Shown here piece after piece: positions 39,569 through 49,573 of a DNA stretch of 64,000 bases. Under the pieces are notes generated by a model. The model did no database searches and was not told the DNA's origin. It worked only from the letters and a program-made list of their open reading frames with translations. Source of the stretch: an uncultured Actinomycetes bacterium (GTDB taxonomy: Bacteria; Actinomycetota; Actinomycetes; Nanopelagicales; Nanopelagicaceae). The stretch covers positions 1 to 64,000 of the forward strand of contig CAITVX010000018.1 of NCBI GenBank assembly GCA_903895995.1, read 5' to 3'. Numbering within the stretch: the stretch's first letter is position 1; each line of letters begins with the position of its first letter. The translations under genes and the position numbers were made by a program.

Positions 39569-40384
39569 ATGGCAGTTGTAACAATGCGAGAACTCCTCGA
39601 CAGCGGAGTCCACTTCGGACACCAGACTCGTCGATGGAATCCAAAGATGAAGCGTTTTATTTTTGCAGAGCGCAATGGCATCTACATCATCGATATCCAA
39701 CAGTCACTTGGCCTTATTGATAGCGCCTATGACTTTATTAAAGACACTGTTGCAAAGGGTGGCCACATTCTCTTTGTGGGCACAAAGAAGCAAGCACATC
39801 AGCCAATCATTGAACAAGCCGCTCGCGTAGGAATGCCTTACGTTACAGAGCGCTGGCTCGGTGGAATGCTTACAAACTTCCCAACTGTGTACAAGCGTAT
39901 TCTCCGCCTCAAGGAACTTGAAGAGATGGAAAATAAGAATGACCTCCTTCTCACAAAGAAGGAACTCCTCGTTCTTCGTCGCGAGCGCGAGAAGCTCACA
40001 AAGAACCTTGAAGGTATCCGCAATATGACCAAGTTGCCTTCAGCAATTTGGGTAGTAGATACCAAGAAGGAACACCTTGCAGTGCAAGAAGCACACAAGC
40101 TCGGTATCCCAGTTGTTGCAATCTTGGATACAAACTGCGATCCAGATGAAGTTGATTACAAGATTCCAGGTAATGATGATGCAATCCGTTCAATCGGTCT
40201 GTTGACACGCGTTATCGCTGATGCAGCAGTTGCAGGTCTTGCTGCTCGTTCAGCTGCAGGCGCAGCAGTTGCTGATAAGGCACCAGCTGCAGATGCTGCA
40301 ATCGCTGAAGTTGAGAGCGCAATGATCGAAGCAGTGGCACCAGTTGCTGCATCTGAAACCACAACAGAAAAAGTAGGGGAATAA
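39569..40384 (+). CDS. rpsB: 30S ribosomal protein S2
   Basis: A 271-residue small-subunit protein. [20 protein letters not shown] is the family N-terminus. The C-terminus has an Ala-rich extension (about 225-271). The ATG at 39569 lies nine bases after AAAGGAG; an upstream ATG at 39530 falls in the leader hairpin region and is rejected. It starts the conserved order rpsB-tsf-pyrH-frr-cdsA. Confidence 0.96.
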   Translation: MAVVTMRELLDSGVHFGHQTRRWNPKMKRFIFAERNGIYIIDIQQSLGLIDSAYDFIKDTVAKGGHILFVGTKKQAHQPIIEQAARVGMPYVTERWLGGMLTNFPTVYKRILRLKELEEMENKNDLLLTKKELLVLRREREKLTKNLEGIRNMTKLPSAIWVVDTKKEHLAVQEAHKLGIPVVAILDTNCDPDEVDYKIPGNDDAIRSIGLLTRVIADAAVAGLAARSAAGAAVADKAPAADAAIAEVESAMIEAVAPVAASETTTEKVGE

Positions 40385-40388
40385 TCAA

Positions 40389-41216
40389 TTGGCTTACACA
40401 GCAGAAGATGTAAAGAAGCTTCGCGAAGCAACTGCAGCAGGAATGCTTGACTGCAAGAAGGCTCTCGATGAAGCTAATGGTGATTACGATAAAGCTGTCG
40501 AGATCATCCGCGTAAAAGGCCTTAAGGGCGTTACAAAGCGTGAAGGCCGTACAACATCGAACGGTCTCGTTGTTGCACGTGCATCAGGAAATCTTGGCGT
40601 CATGCTTGAACTCAACTGCGAAACAGATTTCGTAGCTAAGGGTGAGCGTTTCCAAGAGCTTGCAGATGAACTCATTGCACACCTTGAAGCTGCAAAGGTC
40701 GGCGATCTCGCTGGATTCTTAGCTTCAAAGCTCTCAACAGGTAAGACTGTTCAAGAGCGTGTAGATGATGCCAATGCAACTCTCGGCGAGAAGATCGAGA
40801 TCCGTCGCGTTGTTGTTCTCGATGGTTCACCAGTTGCTCTCTATCTACATCGCACAAGCCCAGACCTTCCACCACAGCTTGGTGTCTTGGTTCAGCTTGC
40901 ATCAGATGCTCTTGAGGCAGGAAAAGATGTTGCGCAGCACATTGCAGCATTCGCTCCACAGTATGTTCGTCGCGAAGATATCCCAACGGATGCCATCGAG
41001 TCAGAGCGTCGTATCGCCGAAGAGACTGCCCGCGCTGAAGGAAAGCCAGAAGCATCACTCTCCAAGATCGTTGAAGGTCGCGTGACCGGATTCGTGAAGG
41101 AGGTCTCACTTCTTGAGCAGGCCTTCGCAAAGGATGCAAAAAAGACCGTCCAGCAGATCCTCGATGAAGCTAAGACTGCGGTCTCGGCGTTTCATCGTTT
41201 CAAGGTTGGACAGTAA
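40389..41216 (+). CDS. tsf: Elongation factor Ts
   Basis: A 275-residue nucleotide-exchange factor for EF-Tu. The UBA-like N-terminus has VKKLREATAAGMLDCKKAL, and GVMLELNCETDFVAK is the second signature; the C-terminal dimer domains are complete. The start is a TTG at 40389, four bases after rpsB, with GGGGAA across the rpsB stop as the ribosome site. Confidence 0.95.
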   Translation: MAYTAEDVKKLREATAAGMLDCKKALDEANGDYDKAVEIIRVKGLKGVTKREGRTTSNGLVVARASGNLGVMLELNCETDFVAKGERFQELADELIAHLEAAKVGDLAGFLASKLSTGKTVQERVDDANATLGEKIEIRRVVVLDGSPVALYLHRTSPDLPPQLGVLVQLASDALEAGKDVAQHIAAFAPQYVRREDIPTDAIESERRIAEETARAEGKPEASLSKIVEGRVTGFVKEVSLLEQAFAKDAKKTVQQILDEAKTAVSAFHRFKVGQ

Positions 41217-41228
41217 AGACATAAACTG

Positions 41229-41243
41229 GACCAATTAGGTCCC
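41229..41243 (+). promoter_or_regulatory. Small inverted repeat before pyrH
   Basis: GGACC-AATTA-GGTCC forms a 5-bp stem in the tsf-pyrH gap. TAAACT at 41222-41227 just before it could be a -10 box for pyrH. There is no T-run, so this is unlikely to be a terminator. Confidence 0.25.
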
Positions 41244-41279
41244 GTATCTAGAAGTACAGAAGTGAAAGGAGCACCCTCG

Positions 41280-42008
41280 ATGGCCCGCAGTGGTTATAAG
41301 AGAGTGCTCCTTAAACTTTCTGGCGAGGTATTTGGCGGCCAGAAAGGCATCGGTGTTGATCCCGATGTAGTTGCAGATATTGCAAAGCAGATCGCCGAAG
41401 TTGTTCGTGGTGGAACCCAGATCGCAATCGTTGTCGGTGGAGGAAATTACTTCCGCGGCGCAGAGCTACAACAACTCGGTATGGATCGCGCTCGCGCTGA
41501 CTATATGGGAATGCTCGGAACTGTGATGAACTGCCTCGCACTCCAAGATTTTCTTGAGAAGCAGGGCATTCAAACTCGAGTGCAGACTGCAATCACTATG
41601 GGCCAAGTAGCAGAGCCTTATGTGCCGCTACGCGCAATTCGCCACCTTGAAAAGGGTCGCGTTGTCATCTTCGGAGCTGGCGCAGGAATGCCATTCTTCA
41701 CAACAGATACAGTCGCTGCTCAACGCGCACTTGAAATTCATGCCAATGCACTCTTGCTAGCAAAAAGTGGCGTTGATGGTGTCTACAGCGCTGATCCTAA
41801 GAAAGATCCATCAGCGACAAAGTACGACTCTATTAGTTTTGATGATGTTCTCGCTAAATCTCTCGCTGTAGCAGATGCTGCTGCATTTAGCTTATGCCGT
41901 GAGAACAATCTTCCTATCGTTGTCTTTGATCTGAAGGACAATGGAAATATCGGTCGCGCAGTTCGTGGCGATGCGATCGGAACCCTTGTTTCATCATCCA
42001 AGAAGTAA
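41280..42008 (+). CDS. pyrH: Uridylate kinase
   Basis: A 242-residue amino-acid-kinase-fold enzyme that makes UDP from [26 protein letters not shown] and the C-terminal [14 protein letters not shown] are family marks. I start it at the ATG at 41280, eight bases after AAAGGAG. Confidence 0.96.
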   Translation: MARSGYKRVLLKLSGEVFGGQKGIGVDPDVVADIAKQIAEVVRGGTQIAIVVGGGNYFRGAELQQLGMDRARADYMGMLGTVMNCLALQDFLEKQGIQTRVQTAITMGQVAEPYVPLRAIRHLEKGRVVIFGAGAGMPFFTTDTVAAQRALEIHANALLLAKSGVDGVYSADPKKDPSATKYDSISFDDVLAKSLAVADAAAFSLCRENNLPIVVFDLKDNGNIGRAVRGDAIGTLVSSSKK

Positions 42009-42013
42009 TTTTT

Positions 42014-42019
42014 TATACT
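42014..42019 (+). promoter_or_regulatory. Candidate -10 box for frr
   Basis: TATACT, close to the bacterial consensus, lies 34 bases before the frr ATG in the AT-rich gap after pyrH. A matching -35 is not obvious. Confidence 0.4.
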
Positions 42020-42052
42020 TTATTACTGAAGCGAAAAGAGTGAGGAAATAAG

Positions 42053-42616
42053 ATGGCTGATCTCAATGAGACGCTTGTTGATGCTAGCGCCAAGATGGCG
42101 AAGGCGATCGACGTTGCTAAAGAAGATTTTGGTGCAATCCGTACAGGCCGTGCCCACCCAGGCATGTTCTCTAAGATCATGGTTGATTACTACGGCACTT
42201 TGACACCTCTCTCACAATTAGCTTCCTTCCAGGTTCCTGAAGCTCGCATGGCCCTTGTCTCTCCATACGATAAAGGCGCAATGGGGCTTATCGAACGTGC
42301 CATCCGCGAATCTGATCTTGGAGTAAATCCAGCTACTGATGGAGCGATTATTCGGGTCAACTTCCCACAACTTACTGAAGAGCGTCGCAAGGATTACATC
42401 AAAGTTGCACGTGGCAAAGCTGAAGATTCAAAGATCTCTATCCGCAATATTCGTCGCGCAGCAATGGATGCAATGGCAAAGATGGAGAAAGATGGCGATG
42501 CCGGTAAAGATGAGATCGCTCGCTACGAAAAAGATTTAGAGAAAGTCACAACAGAGCATGTGAATGAGATTGATAAGCTGCTTAAGCATAAAGAAGCAGA
42601 GTTGCTCGAAGTCTAA
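42053..42616 (+). CDS. frr: Ribosome recycling factor
   Basis: A 187-residue protein that splits post-termination ribosomes with EF-G. The family start MAKAIDVAKEDFGAIRTGRA and IRVNFPQLTEERRKDYIKVA are clear. GTGAGGA precedes the ATG. cdsA starts one base after its stop. Confidence 0.96.
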   Translation: MADLNETLVDASAKMAKAIDVAKEDFGAIRTGRAHPGMFSKIMVDYYGTLTPLSQLASFQVPEARMALVSPYDKGAMGLIERAIRESDLGVNPATDGAIIRVNFPQLTEERRKDYIKVARGKAEDSKISIRNIRRAAMDAMAKMEKDGDAGKDEIARYEKDLEKVTTEHVNEIDKLLKHKEAELLEV

Positions 42617-42617
42617 A

Positions 42618-43466
42618 ATGGATGATATTCACGCGATCAATGATGCGATCAATAAGAGAGCTGGGCGAAATCTAGGCTCATCAATTCTTGTTTCTGCGAT
42701 CATTATTGCTCTCGTCTTTGGCTCGCTCGCCGTTAGCCCCGCAATCTTTGCTGTACTTGTCACGATCGCACTGATGATCGGAATTCGCGAACTCAATCAC
42801 GCCTATCGTGCTGGCGGAGTAGTTATTCCTGACTGGATTTTGGTTGCATCTGTTCCCATCACAACCTGCGCTACCTGGTTTGGGGATATCTCACTTCTTG
42901 CCATTGCGATGGCATTTGTCACTACCAATGTCATGGTCTACTTAATGTTCTTGGATCCAGTCGACTTTGTGAAGCGATCTACCGCTGCAGTCTTTGCGAT
43001 CTTTTACATCCCATTCCTTGGTGGCTTCCTCGTACTGCTTGCACATCATGAAAATTCAGTCGCTCGTATATTTACTCTCGTTGTACTTACTAGCTGTAAT
43101 GACACCTTCGCTTATCTCTCCGGGGTTCTCTTCGGTCGTCACTACTTAGCTCCTCACATCAGCCCAAAGAAGACCTGGGAAGGTCTGATCGGATCAATCG
43201 TTGCAACAACTATCGGCGCAACTCTTGTATTTCACTTCGCACTCCATCGCAATTGGTGGCTAGGAACGATGATTGGTCTCATGGCAGTTGCGACAGCAAC
43301 CTGCGGTGATCTCATCGAATCTGCCATGAAGCGCGATCTACGCATTAAAGATATGAGTACCTTGCTCCCTGGACATGGTGGAATCCTCGATCGCCTCGAT
43401 TCCATACTCTTCACAGCTCCAACAGTCTGGGCAGTCCTTGAGCTTGTGAATCGTTACCAGTTATGA
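42618..43466 (+). CDS. cdsA: Phosphatidate cytidylyltransferase (CDP-diglyceride synthase)
   Basis: A 282-residue integral membrane enzyme that makes CDP-diacylglycerol from CTP and phosphatidate. About eight hydrophobic segments are visible, and the C-terminal signature ([12 protein letters not shown], then [12 protein letters not shown]) is intact. I chose the ATG at 42618 after the frr stop. It overlaps rlmN by four bases. Confidence 0.94.
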   Translation: MDDIHAINDAINKRAGRNLGSSILVSAIIIALVFGSLAVSPAIFAVLVTIALMIGIRELNHAYRAGGVVIPDWILVASVPITTCATWFGDISLLAIAMAFVTTNVMVYLMFLDPVDFVKRSTAAVFAIFYIPFLGGFLVLLAHHENSVARIFTLVVLTSCNDTFAYLSGVLFGRHYLAPHISPKKTWEGLIGSIVATTIGATLVFHFALHRNWWLGTMIGLMAVATATCGDLIESAMKRDLRIKDMSTLLPGHGGILDRLDSILFTAPTVWAVLELVNRYQL

Positions 43467-44587
43467 GTGATCTACCAGAGATCAAACTTGTCTTTGATGA
43501 GCCGAAGCAACGCGTAAAGCCACCGAAGCACTTCGCCGATCTCGATCCAGAAGGCCGTAAAGCGCTCGCCGTTGAACTCGGTATTCCAGCCTTTCGAGCG
43601 AAGCAAGCAGCCGTTCACTTCTTTACTCATTACAACGATGATCCAGAGACGTGGAGTGATATTCCTAAAGATCTTCGTGGAGTCATGGCAGAGAAGTTCA
43701 CTCCGAAGTTGATCACCTTGGTTCGTTCATTGTCAGCTGATGGTGGACGCACACGTAAAGATCTCTGGAAGTTGCACGATGGAGTTCTTGTTGAATCTGT
43801 ATTAATGAGTTACAGCGATCGCACCACTGTTTGTATCTCATCTCAAGCTGGCTGCGGAATGAACTGTCCTTTCTGTGCGACAGGACAAGGTGGATTAACG
43901 CGTAACCTGACAGCAGGGGAGATCACCGCTCAAGTTGTTGCGGCTGCTCGCGCATGCGATCAAGGCGAGCTACCTGGTGGACCAACCCGCCTCTCCAATG
44001 TTGTCTTTATGGGTATGGGTGAGCCAATGGCGAACTACAACCCCGTGATGCGCACAATTCGAAATATCACCGCACCTCAACCTGATGGGCTAGGGATCGG
44101 TGCACGATCAGTAACGCTCTCAACAGTTGGATTAGTAAGTGGCATTGAGAAGTTGATTGGCGAAGATATTCCCGTCACTCTTGCGATCTCACTACATACT
44201 CCCGATGATGAGCTTCGCGATACCTTGGTTCCTATCAACTCAAGATGGAATGTGAAAGAAGTTCTTGAAGCTGCTGATAAATATGCAGATAAGACGGGCC
44301 GCAGATATTCCATCGAATATGCGATGATTAAAGATATTAATGATCAAGCCTGGAGATCTGATCTCTTAGGCCGCTTGTTGAAGAACCGTAATGCACATGT
44401 AAATTTGATCCCTCTCAACCCGACTCCTGGTTCCAAGTGGACCGCATCCCGCCCGGAAGATGAAGCGGAATTTGTCAGAATTCTTGAAACTTATGGGGTT
44501 GCAGTCACCGTTCGCGATACGCGTGGGCGTGATATTGATGGCGCCTGTGGTCAATTGGCCGCCGCCGAAGTAATCTCTGAGGCATGA
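43463..44587 (+). CDS. rlmN: RlmN, dual 23S rRNA/tRNA adenine-C2 methyltransferase
   Basis: A 374-residue radical SAM enzyme that methylates A2503 of 23S rRNA and A37 of some tRNAs. The 4Fe-4S motif is CGMNCPFC, the SAM site includes [10 protein letters not shown], and the C-terminal Cys lies in [10 protein letters not shown]. It overlaps cdsA and the next gene by four bases each. Confidence 0.96.
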   Translation: MSDLPEIKLVFDEPKQRVKPPKHFADLDPEGRKALAVELGIPAFRAKQAAVHFFTHYNDDPETWSDIPKDLRGVMAEKFTPKLITLVRSLSADGGRTRKDLWKLHDGVLVESVLMSYSDRTTVCISSQAGCGMNCPFCATGQGGLTRNLTAGEITAQVVAAARACDQGELPGGPTRLSNVVFMGMGEPMANYNPVMRTIRNITAPQPDGLGIGARSVTLSTVGLVSGIEKLIGEDIPVTLAISLHTPDDELRDTLVPINSRWNVKEVLEAADKYADKTGRRYSIEYAMIKDINDQAWRSDLLGRLLKNRNAHVNLIPLNPTPGSKWTASRPEDEAEFVRILETYGVAVTVRDTRGRDIDGACGQLAAAEVISEA

Positions 44588-46011
44588 AAACTCTCTCAAA
44601 CTTCATTAACGGTAAGTCAGCGCCAGCATCATCAGGAAAGAGCTCTGATGTCATCAATCCAGCAACAGGTCAGGTCTATGCGACCGCTCCTGTTTCAGGT
44701 GCAGATGATGTAGATCGCGCGATGAAAGCTGCATCTACTGCCTTTGAAGAGTGGAGAGATTCAACTCCATCAGAACGCCAGCGAGCTCTCTTAAAAATCG
44801 CTGATGCCTTTGAATCACGTGCTGATGAACTTGTAGCGCTTGAATCCGAGAATTGCGGAAAGCCACTCTCACTTACTGCATCTGAAGAAGTCCCACCAAT
44901 GATTGATCAGATTCGATTCTTTGCAGGAGCAGCTCGCAATCTTGAAGGTCGTTCTGCGGGTGAATATATGAAGGGCATGACCTCGTTTATTAGACGCGAA
45001 CCAATTGGCGTCTGCGCACAAGTCACACCGTGGAACTACCCGATGATGATGGCTGTTTGGAAATGGGCGCCAGCGATCGCTGCTGGAAATACAGTTGTTC
45101 TCAAACCAAGTGATACAACTCCAGCAACTACTACATGGATGGCCGAAGTCATGGCCGAGTTCCTACCTGCTGGTGTATTTAACGTTGTCTGTGGCGACCG
45201 CGACACTGGTCGCGCACTTGTCGATCATGCGACACCGCAGATGGTCTCGATCACCGGCTCTGTTCGCGCAGGTATGGAAGTTGCTACCAACGCTGCAAAG
45301 GATTTAAAGAAGGTCCACCTTGAACTCGGCGGAAAGGCACCTGTTGTTGTCTTTGCAGATGCAGATCTTGCAGCAGCAGCCGAGGCAATTGCGATCGCCG
45401 GTTTCTTCAATGCTGGTCAAGATTGCACAGCAGCAACACGCGTTATGGTTGAAGCATCTGCATATGATGATTTCGTCGCACTCCTTGGTCAGCAAGCTCG
45501 TGAGAACATTGCAACCGGTGGCCCAACAGAAGATGTCTTATATGGCCCCGTGAACAATGCCAACCAATTAGCCCGAGTAAAGGGCTTTATTGAACGCACA
45601 CCTTCACATGCAAAGATCGTCGCAGGCGGCACCCAAGTTGATCGCCCAGGATATTTCTGGAACCCAACTGTTGTCGCTGGCCTTCATCAAGATGATGAGA
45701 TGATTCAGAATGAGATCTTCGGGCCAGTTATCACTATCCAGAAGTTTGTTGATGAGAAAGAGGCTGTTCGCTTCGCTAATGGCGTTGCCTATGGACTTGC
45801 ATCATCTGTTTGGACAAGTAATCACTCTCGTGCGATGCGCATGGCAAAGGCCTTCGACTTTGGATGTGTCTGGATCAATACCCACATCCCTCTTGTTGCA
45901 GAGATGCCTCACGGTGGTTTCAAGCACTCAGGTTATGGAAAAGATTTGGGTAGCTACGGCTTCGAGGATTACACACGCATCAAGCATGTTATGACCAACC
46001 TCAACGCTTAA
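44584..46011 (+). CDS. Aldehyde dehydrogenase, gamma-aminobutyraldehyde type
   Basis: A 475-residue NAD(P)-dependent aldehyde dehydrogenase. [18 protein letters not shown], the Glu region [11 protein letters not shown] and the catalytic Cys in [10 protein letters not shown] are intact. Throughout, including [20 protein letters not shown], it resembles E. coli PatD, which oxidises 4-aminobutyraldehyde from putrescine, more than general ALDHs; betaine aldehyde is an alternative substrate. Its ATGA overlap couples it to rlmN, an odd partner for a catabolic enzyme. It may link to the amine-related genes at the end of the window. Confidence 0.85.
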   Translation: MKTLSNFINGKSAPASSGKSSDVINPATGQVYATAPVSGADDVDRAMKAASTAFEEWRDSTPSERQRALLKIADAFESRADELVALESENCGKPLSLTASEEVPPMIDQIRFFAGAARNLEGRSAGEYMKGMTSFIRREPIGVCAQVTPWNYPMMMAVWKWAPAIAAGNTVVLKPSDTTPATTTWMAEVMAEFLPAGVFNVVCGDRDTGRALVDHATPQMVSITGSVRAGMEVATNAAKDLKKVHLELGGKAPVVVFADADLAAAAEAIAIAGFFNAGQDCTAATRVMVEASAYDDFVALLGQQARENIATGGPTEDVLYGPVNNANQLARVKGFIERTPSHAKIVAGGTQVDRPGYFWNPTVVAGLHQDDEMIQNEIFGPVITIQKFVDEKEAVRFANGVAYGLASSVWTSNHSRAMRMAKAFDFGCVWINTHIPLVAEMPHGGFKHSGYGKDLGSYGFEDYTRIKHVMTNLNA

Positions 46012-46041
46012 TCAGAGATCTCTTTCGCCTAAGTGAGAAGG

Positions 46042-46047
46042 TAGGCT
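46042..46047 (+). promoter_or_regulatory. Candidate leaderless -10 box for dxr
   Basis: TAGGCT is followed by exactly six bases and the dxr GTG at 46054, as in clpX and ndk. No Shine-Dalgarno site is seen. Confidence 0.5.
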
Positions 46048-46053
46048 AGCGGC

Positions 46054-47187
46054 GTGCGCGATATCGTCATTCTTGGTTCAACTGGTTCGATCGGTGTACA
46101 AGCCCTCGAATTAGTTGCTGCGAATCCAGAACTCTTCAGAGTCGTCGGCCTCAGCGCTGGATCACAAAAACTCCCACTCCTCTTTGAGCAAGCCCGGACC
46201 TTTCGAGTTCCTGTTGTAGGAACCACAGCCTCTCGAGATGCATGGGGTTCACTCGCTGATGGAGTCGCGGTCATTGATGGACCGCTCGCATCAACTGAGA
46301 TTGCTGCTATCCCTTGCGACATTGTTCTCAATGGAATCACTGGTTCGATCGGATTGGGCCCAACTCTTGCTGCCCTTGGTGCGGGAAATAAAGTCGCTTT
46401 AGCAAATAAAGAATCACTTGTTGCTGGTGGGCCACTTGTTATGGCCTTTGGCGCTGACCGGATCATCCCTGTCGACTCAGAACATTCAGCGCTCTATCAG
46501 GCTCTCTTAGCTGGCAAGCGAAGTGAGGTAAAGAAGTTCATTATTACTGCAAGCGGCGGAGCTTTCAGAGATCGTACAGATCTTACTGGAGTGACTGTTG
46601 ATGAAGCTTTGATGCATCCCACATGGTCTATGGGTCCTATGGTGACGATTAACTCTGCAACGTTGATGAATAAAGGTCTTGAAATTATTGAAGCGCACTA
46701 TCTCTTCGATATGCCATATGCACAGATTGATGCCGTTATACATCCACAATCTGTCATCCACTCGATGGTTGAATATATTGATGGGTCAACGATCGCTCAG
46801 CTCAGTCCACCAAATATGAAGGGACCTATCGGTTACGCCTTGGGCTACCCAGATCGTGTGAAGAGAGCGACAACGCCCATTGATTGGACGAGTTCGCACC
46901 AGTGGAACTTTGAAGCGATTGATACTAAAAAGTTTGGATCGATCGATCTTGCTCGCGAGGCGGGTCAGATGGGCTCAATTGCAACAGCAACTCTCAATGC
47001 GGCAAATGAAGTAGCCGTTCAATCTTTTATAGATAAACGCCTGGAATTTTCAGAGATTGTTAAGGTTGTTGCTCAATCCTTATCCCGTGTGGATAAAGGA
47101 GATCTTCGAGATTTCGCCGATGTCAGTGCTGTTGAGCAGAATGCACGCATGATCACAGCTGAATATATTGAAGAGCTCGCACAATAA
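46054..47187 (+). CDS. dxr: 1-deoxy-D-xylulose 5-phosphate reductoisomerase
   Basis: A 377-residue NADPH enzyme of the MEP isoprenoid pathway. The nucleotide loop GSTGSIGVQALELV, the catalytic region DSEHSALYQ and HPTWSMGPM are clear. It starts at GTG 46054 and is coupled to rseP by TAATG; the run dxr-rseP-ispG is conserved in Actinobacteria. Confidence 0.96.
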   Translation: MRDIVILGSTGSIGVQALELVAANPELFRVVGLSAGSQKLPLLFEQARTFRVPVVGTTASRDAWGSLADGVAVIDGPLASTEIAAIPCDIVLNGITGSIGLGPTLAALGAGNKVALANKESLVAGGPLVMAFGADRIIPVDSEHSALYQALLAGKRSEVKKFIITASGGAFRDRTDLTGVTVDEALMHPTWSMGPMVTINSATLMNKGLEIIEAHYLFDMPYAQIDAVIHPQSVIHSMVEYIDGSTIAQLSPPNMKGPIGYALGYPDRVKRATTPIDWTSSHQWNFEAIDTKKFGSIDLAREAGQMGSIATATLNAANEVAVQSFIDKRLEFSEIVKVVAQSLSRVDKGDLRDFADVSAVEQNARMITAEYIEELAQ

Positions 47188-48377
47188 TGTTAGCCATCAT
47201 CGGAGTTCTCGCCTTTATCGTCGCACTTCTCTTCTCTGTCATGCTCCACGAGCTCGGCCACTTCCTCTTCGCAAAGCACTACGGCATGAAGGTCACAGAG
47301 TTCTTCCTTGGATTTGGAAAGCGGATCTGGTCTACCACGCGCGGTGAGACAGAGTTTGGTCTGAAAGCGATTCCTGCTGGTGGATACTGTCGCATCGTAG
47401 GAATGTCTGTGCGCGAGGAGTTGCCACCTGAAGATTCCAATCGTGCCTTTTATAAAGCCTCTGTCGGCAAGCGCCTCGTCGTACTTGGCGCAGGATCTGT
47501 CCTTCATTTCGTTCTTGGTTTCTTACTTCTCTTTACCCTCTTCGCAGCTGTGGGTACTGCATCGCTGACCCCGACAGTTGATCAGGTAGCAACCTGCTAC
47601 ACAACTATTAATGGGAAGTGCCCTGCAAGCAGTCCAGTTTTACCTGCAAAGGCTGCGGGAATTCTCTCTGGCGACCGCTTCATCTCTATCAATGGAGTTC
47701 CCGTAAAGAACTGGGCGAAAGATGTACAGGTGATTCGCAATAGTCCTGGTCGCCCGATCGATCTCACCGTCTTACGCGCTGGCAAGGAGTTGAATTTTAC
47801 AATCACTCCATCCACCCAAGTTGTAAATGGAAAGACTGTCGGCGTCATTGGCGTGATCAATACTCTTGGAATGCTCCGCCAAAATCCAGCTGATTCGACT
47901 CTGCATGCATGGCAGCTTGGACGTGAACTTTTCACAAGCTCTATCACCTCACTCGCATCACTTCCCGGAAAGATTCCAGCTCTCGTGAGTGAGACCTTTG
48001 GTGGCAAAGCTCGTGATCCTCAAGGACTCGTTGGGGTAGTCGGAGTCGCACAAGCCTCTGCACAGACCGTGAGCGATAACAAACTTGCATGGAATGAGCG
48101 GATCGCGACATTTATCATGATTATCGCAAGCCTCAATATCTTCGTTGGAATCTTCAATCTCCTGCCACTTCTCCCACTTGATGGTGGCCATATGGCAGTT
48201 GCAATCGTGGATGGAATTCGCAATAGCTGGGCAAGGCTTCGCAGGCGCCAACTCCCACGTCCAGTAGATGTTGAAGCGCTCACACCCATCACGATTGTGG
48301 TCTTCGTATTCCTCGCAGCGCTCTCAATTTTGCTTCTCGCCGCTGATATTTTCAATCCTGTGCATTTTAATCTCTAA
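47187..48377 (+). CDS. rseP: RseP/site-2 type intramembrane metalloprotease
   Basis: A 396-residue membrane zinc protease. HELGH (21-25) in the first helix and LPLDGGH in a later helix supply the zinc and catalytic residues, and a PDZ domain (about 150-225) lies between. Actinobacterial relatives cleave anti-sigma factors and other membrane proteins. No substrate is encoded nearby; its placement between dxr and ispG is conserved. Confidence 0.93.
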   Translation: MLAIIGVLAFIVALLFSVMLHELGHFLFAKHYGMKVTEFFLGFGKRIWSTTRGETEFGLKAIPAGGYCRIVGMSVREELPPEDSNRAFYKASVGKRLVVLGAGSVLHFVLGFLLLFTLFAAVGTASLTPTVDQVATCYTTINGKCPASSPVLPAKAAGILSGDRFISINGVPVKNWAKDVQVIRNSPGRPIDLTVLRAGKELNFTITPSTQVVNGKTVGVIGVINTLGMLRQNPADSTLHAWQLGRELFTSSITSLASLPGKIPALVSETFGGKARDPQGLVGVVGVAQASAQTVSDNKLAWNERIATFIMIIASLNIFVGIFNLLPLLPLDGGHMAVAIVDGIRNSWARLRRRQLPRPVDVEALTPITIVVFVFLAALSILLLAADIFNPVHFNL

Positions 48378-48395
48378 TACGGCAGAATAACTCTC

Positions 48396-49547
48396 ATGGT
48401 TGATCTTGGAATTCCTTCAGCACCTCCTCCTACTCTTGCTCCACGCCGCAAGAGCAAGCAACTCAAGGTAGGTAGCGTTCTCGTCGGGGGAGATGCACCA
48501 GTAAGTGTTCAATCGATGTGTACAACCCTCACCTCTGATGTCAATGCAACTCTTCAACAGATTGCAGAACTCACAGCATCTGGTTGTCAGATTGTTCGCG
48601 TAGCTGTTCCATCACAAGATGATGCCGATGCCCTTGCGCAGATCGCAAAGAAATCACAGATTCCAGTCATTGCAGATATTCACTTCCAACCGAAATATAT
48701 CTTCGCTGCTATCGATGCTGGTTGCGCTGCAGTTCGCGTCAACCCAGGCAATATCAAACAATTTGATGACAAGGTAAAAGAGGTTGCAAAGGCTGCCGGT
48801 GATGCAGGAATTCCTATCCGAATTGGCGTGAATGCTGGATCACTCGATCCACGTCTTCTTGCAAAGTATGGAAAGGCGACACCAGAAGCGCTCGCTGAAT
48901 CTGCACTCTGGGAAGCCTCACTCTTTGAAGAGCACGGCTTTAGCGATATCAAAATCTCCGTGAAGCATCACGATCCAGTCACTATGGTGAAGGCATACCG
49001 AATTCTGGCTGCACAGTGCGACTATCCATTACACCTTGGTGTCACTGAAGCGGGACCGATCTTCCAGGGAACGATTAAATCTGCAACAGCATTTGGCATT
49101 CTTCTCGCCGAGGGAATCGGTGACACGATCCGCGTCTCACTCTCGGCACCTCCTGTTGAAGAGGTAAAGGTTGGAATCTCGATCCTTGAATCCCTCAACC
49201 TGCGTCAACGTAAACTTGAAATTGTCTCCTGCCCATCATGTGGCCGTGCTCAAGTCGATGTCTATTCATTGGCTGAGAAAGTCCAAGCAGGTTTGCAGGG
49301 CATGACAGTTCCATTGCGCGTTGCGGTCATGGGTTGCGTAGTAAATGGACCTGGTGAAGCTCGCGAAGCAGATCTCGGAGTTGCATCCGGTAATGGCAAG
49401 GGCCAGATCTTCGTTAAAGGTGAAGTTATTAAGACCGTGCCTGAGTCGATGATCGTTGAGACTTTGATCGAGGAAGCTATGCGCCTAGCAGATGAGATGG
49501 AAGCAGCCGGAGTCGCCTCGGGCGCCCCTGAAGTCTCCGTCAAGTAA
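48396..49547 (+). CDS. ispG: 4-hydroxy-3-methylbut-2-enyl diphosphate synthase
   Basis: A 383-residue Fe-S enzyme (GcpE) of the MEP pathway, converting the cyclic diphosphate to [23 protein letters not shown] is the N-terminal signature; cluster ligands lie in [10 protein letters not shown] and [12 protein letters not shown]. It follows rseP by 18 bases. There is no clear ribosome site before the ATG. Confidence 0.96.
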   Translation: MVDLGIPSAPPPTLAPRRKSKQLKVGSVLVGGDAPVSVQSMCTTLTSDVNATLQQIAELTASGCQIVRVAVPSQDDADALAQIAKKSQIPVIADIHFQPKYIFAAIDAGCAAVRVNPGNIKQFDDKVKEVAKAAGDAGIPIRIGVNAGSLDPRLLAKYGKATPEALAESALWEASLFEEHGFSDIKISVKHHDPVTMVKAYRILAAQCDYPLHLGVTEAGPIFQGTIKSATAFGILLAEGIGDTIRVSLSAPPVEEVKVGISILESLNLRQRKLEIVSCPSCGRAQVDVYSLAEKVQAGLQGMTVPLRVAVMGCVVNGPGEAREADLGVASGNGKGQIFVKGEVIKTVPESMIVETLIEEAMRLADEMEAAGVASGAPEVSVK

Positions 49548-49561
49548 CTCATTTCATTCGG

Positions 49562-49567
49562 TAAGGT
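49562..49567 (+). promoter_or_regulatory. Candidate leaderless -10 box for proS
   Basis: TAAGGT ends six bases before the proS ATG (49574). There is no separate Shine-Dalgarno at a usable distance. Confidence 0.45.
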
Positions 49568-49573
49568 TCGACC

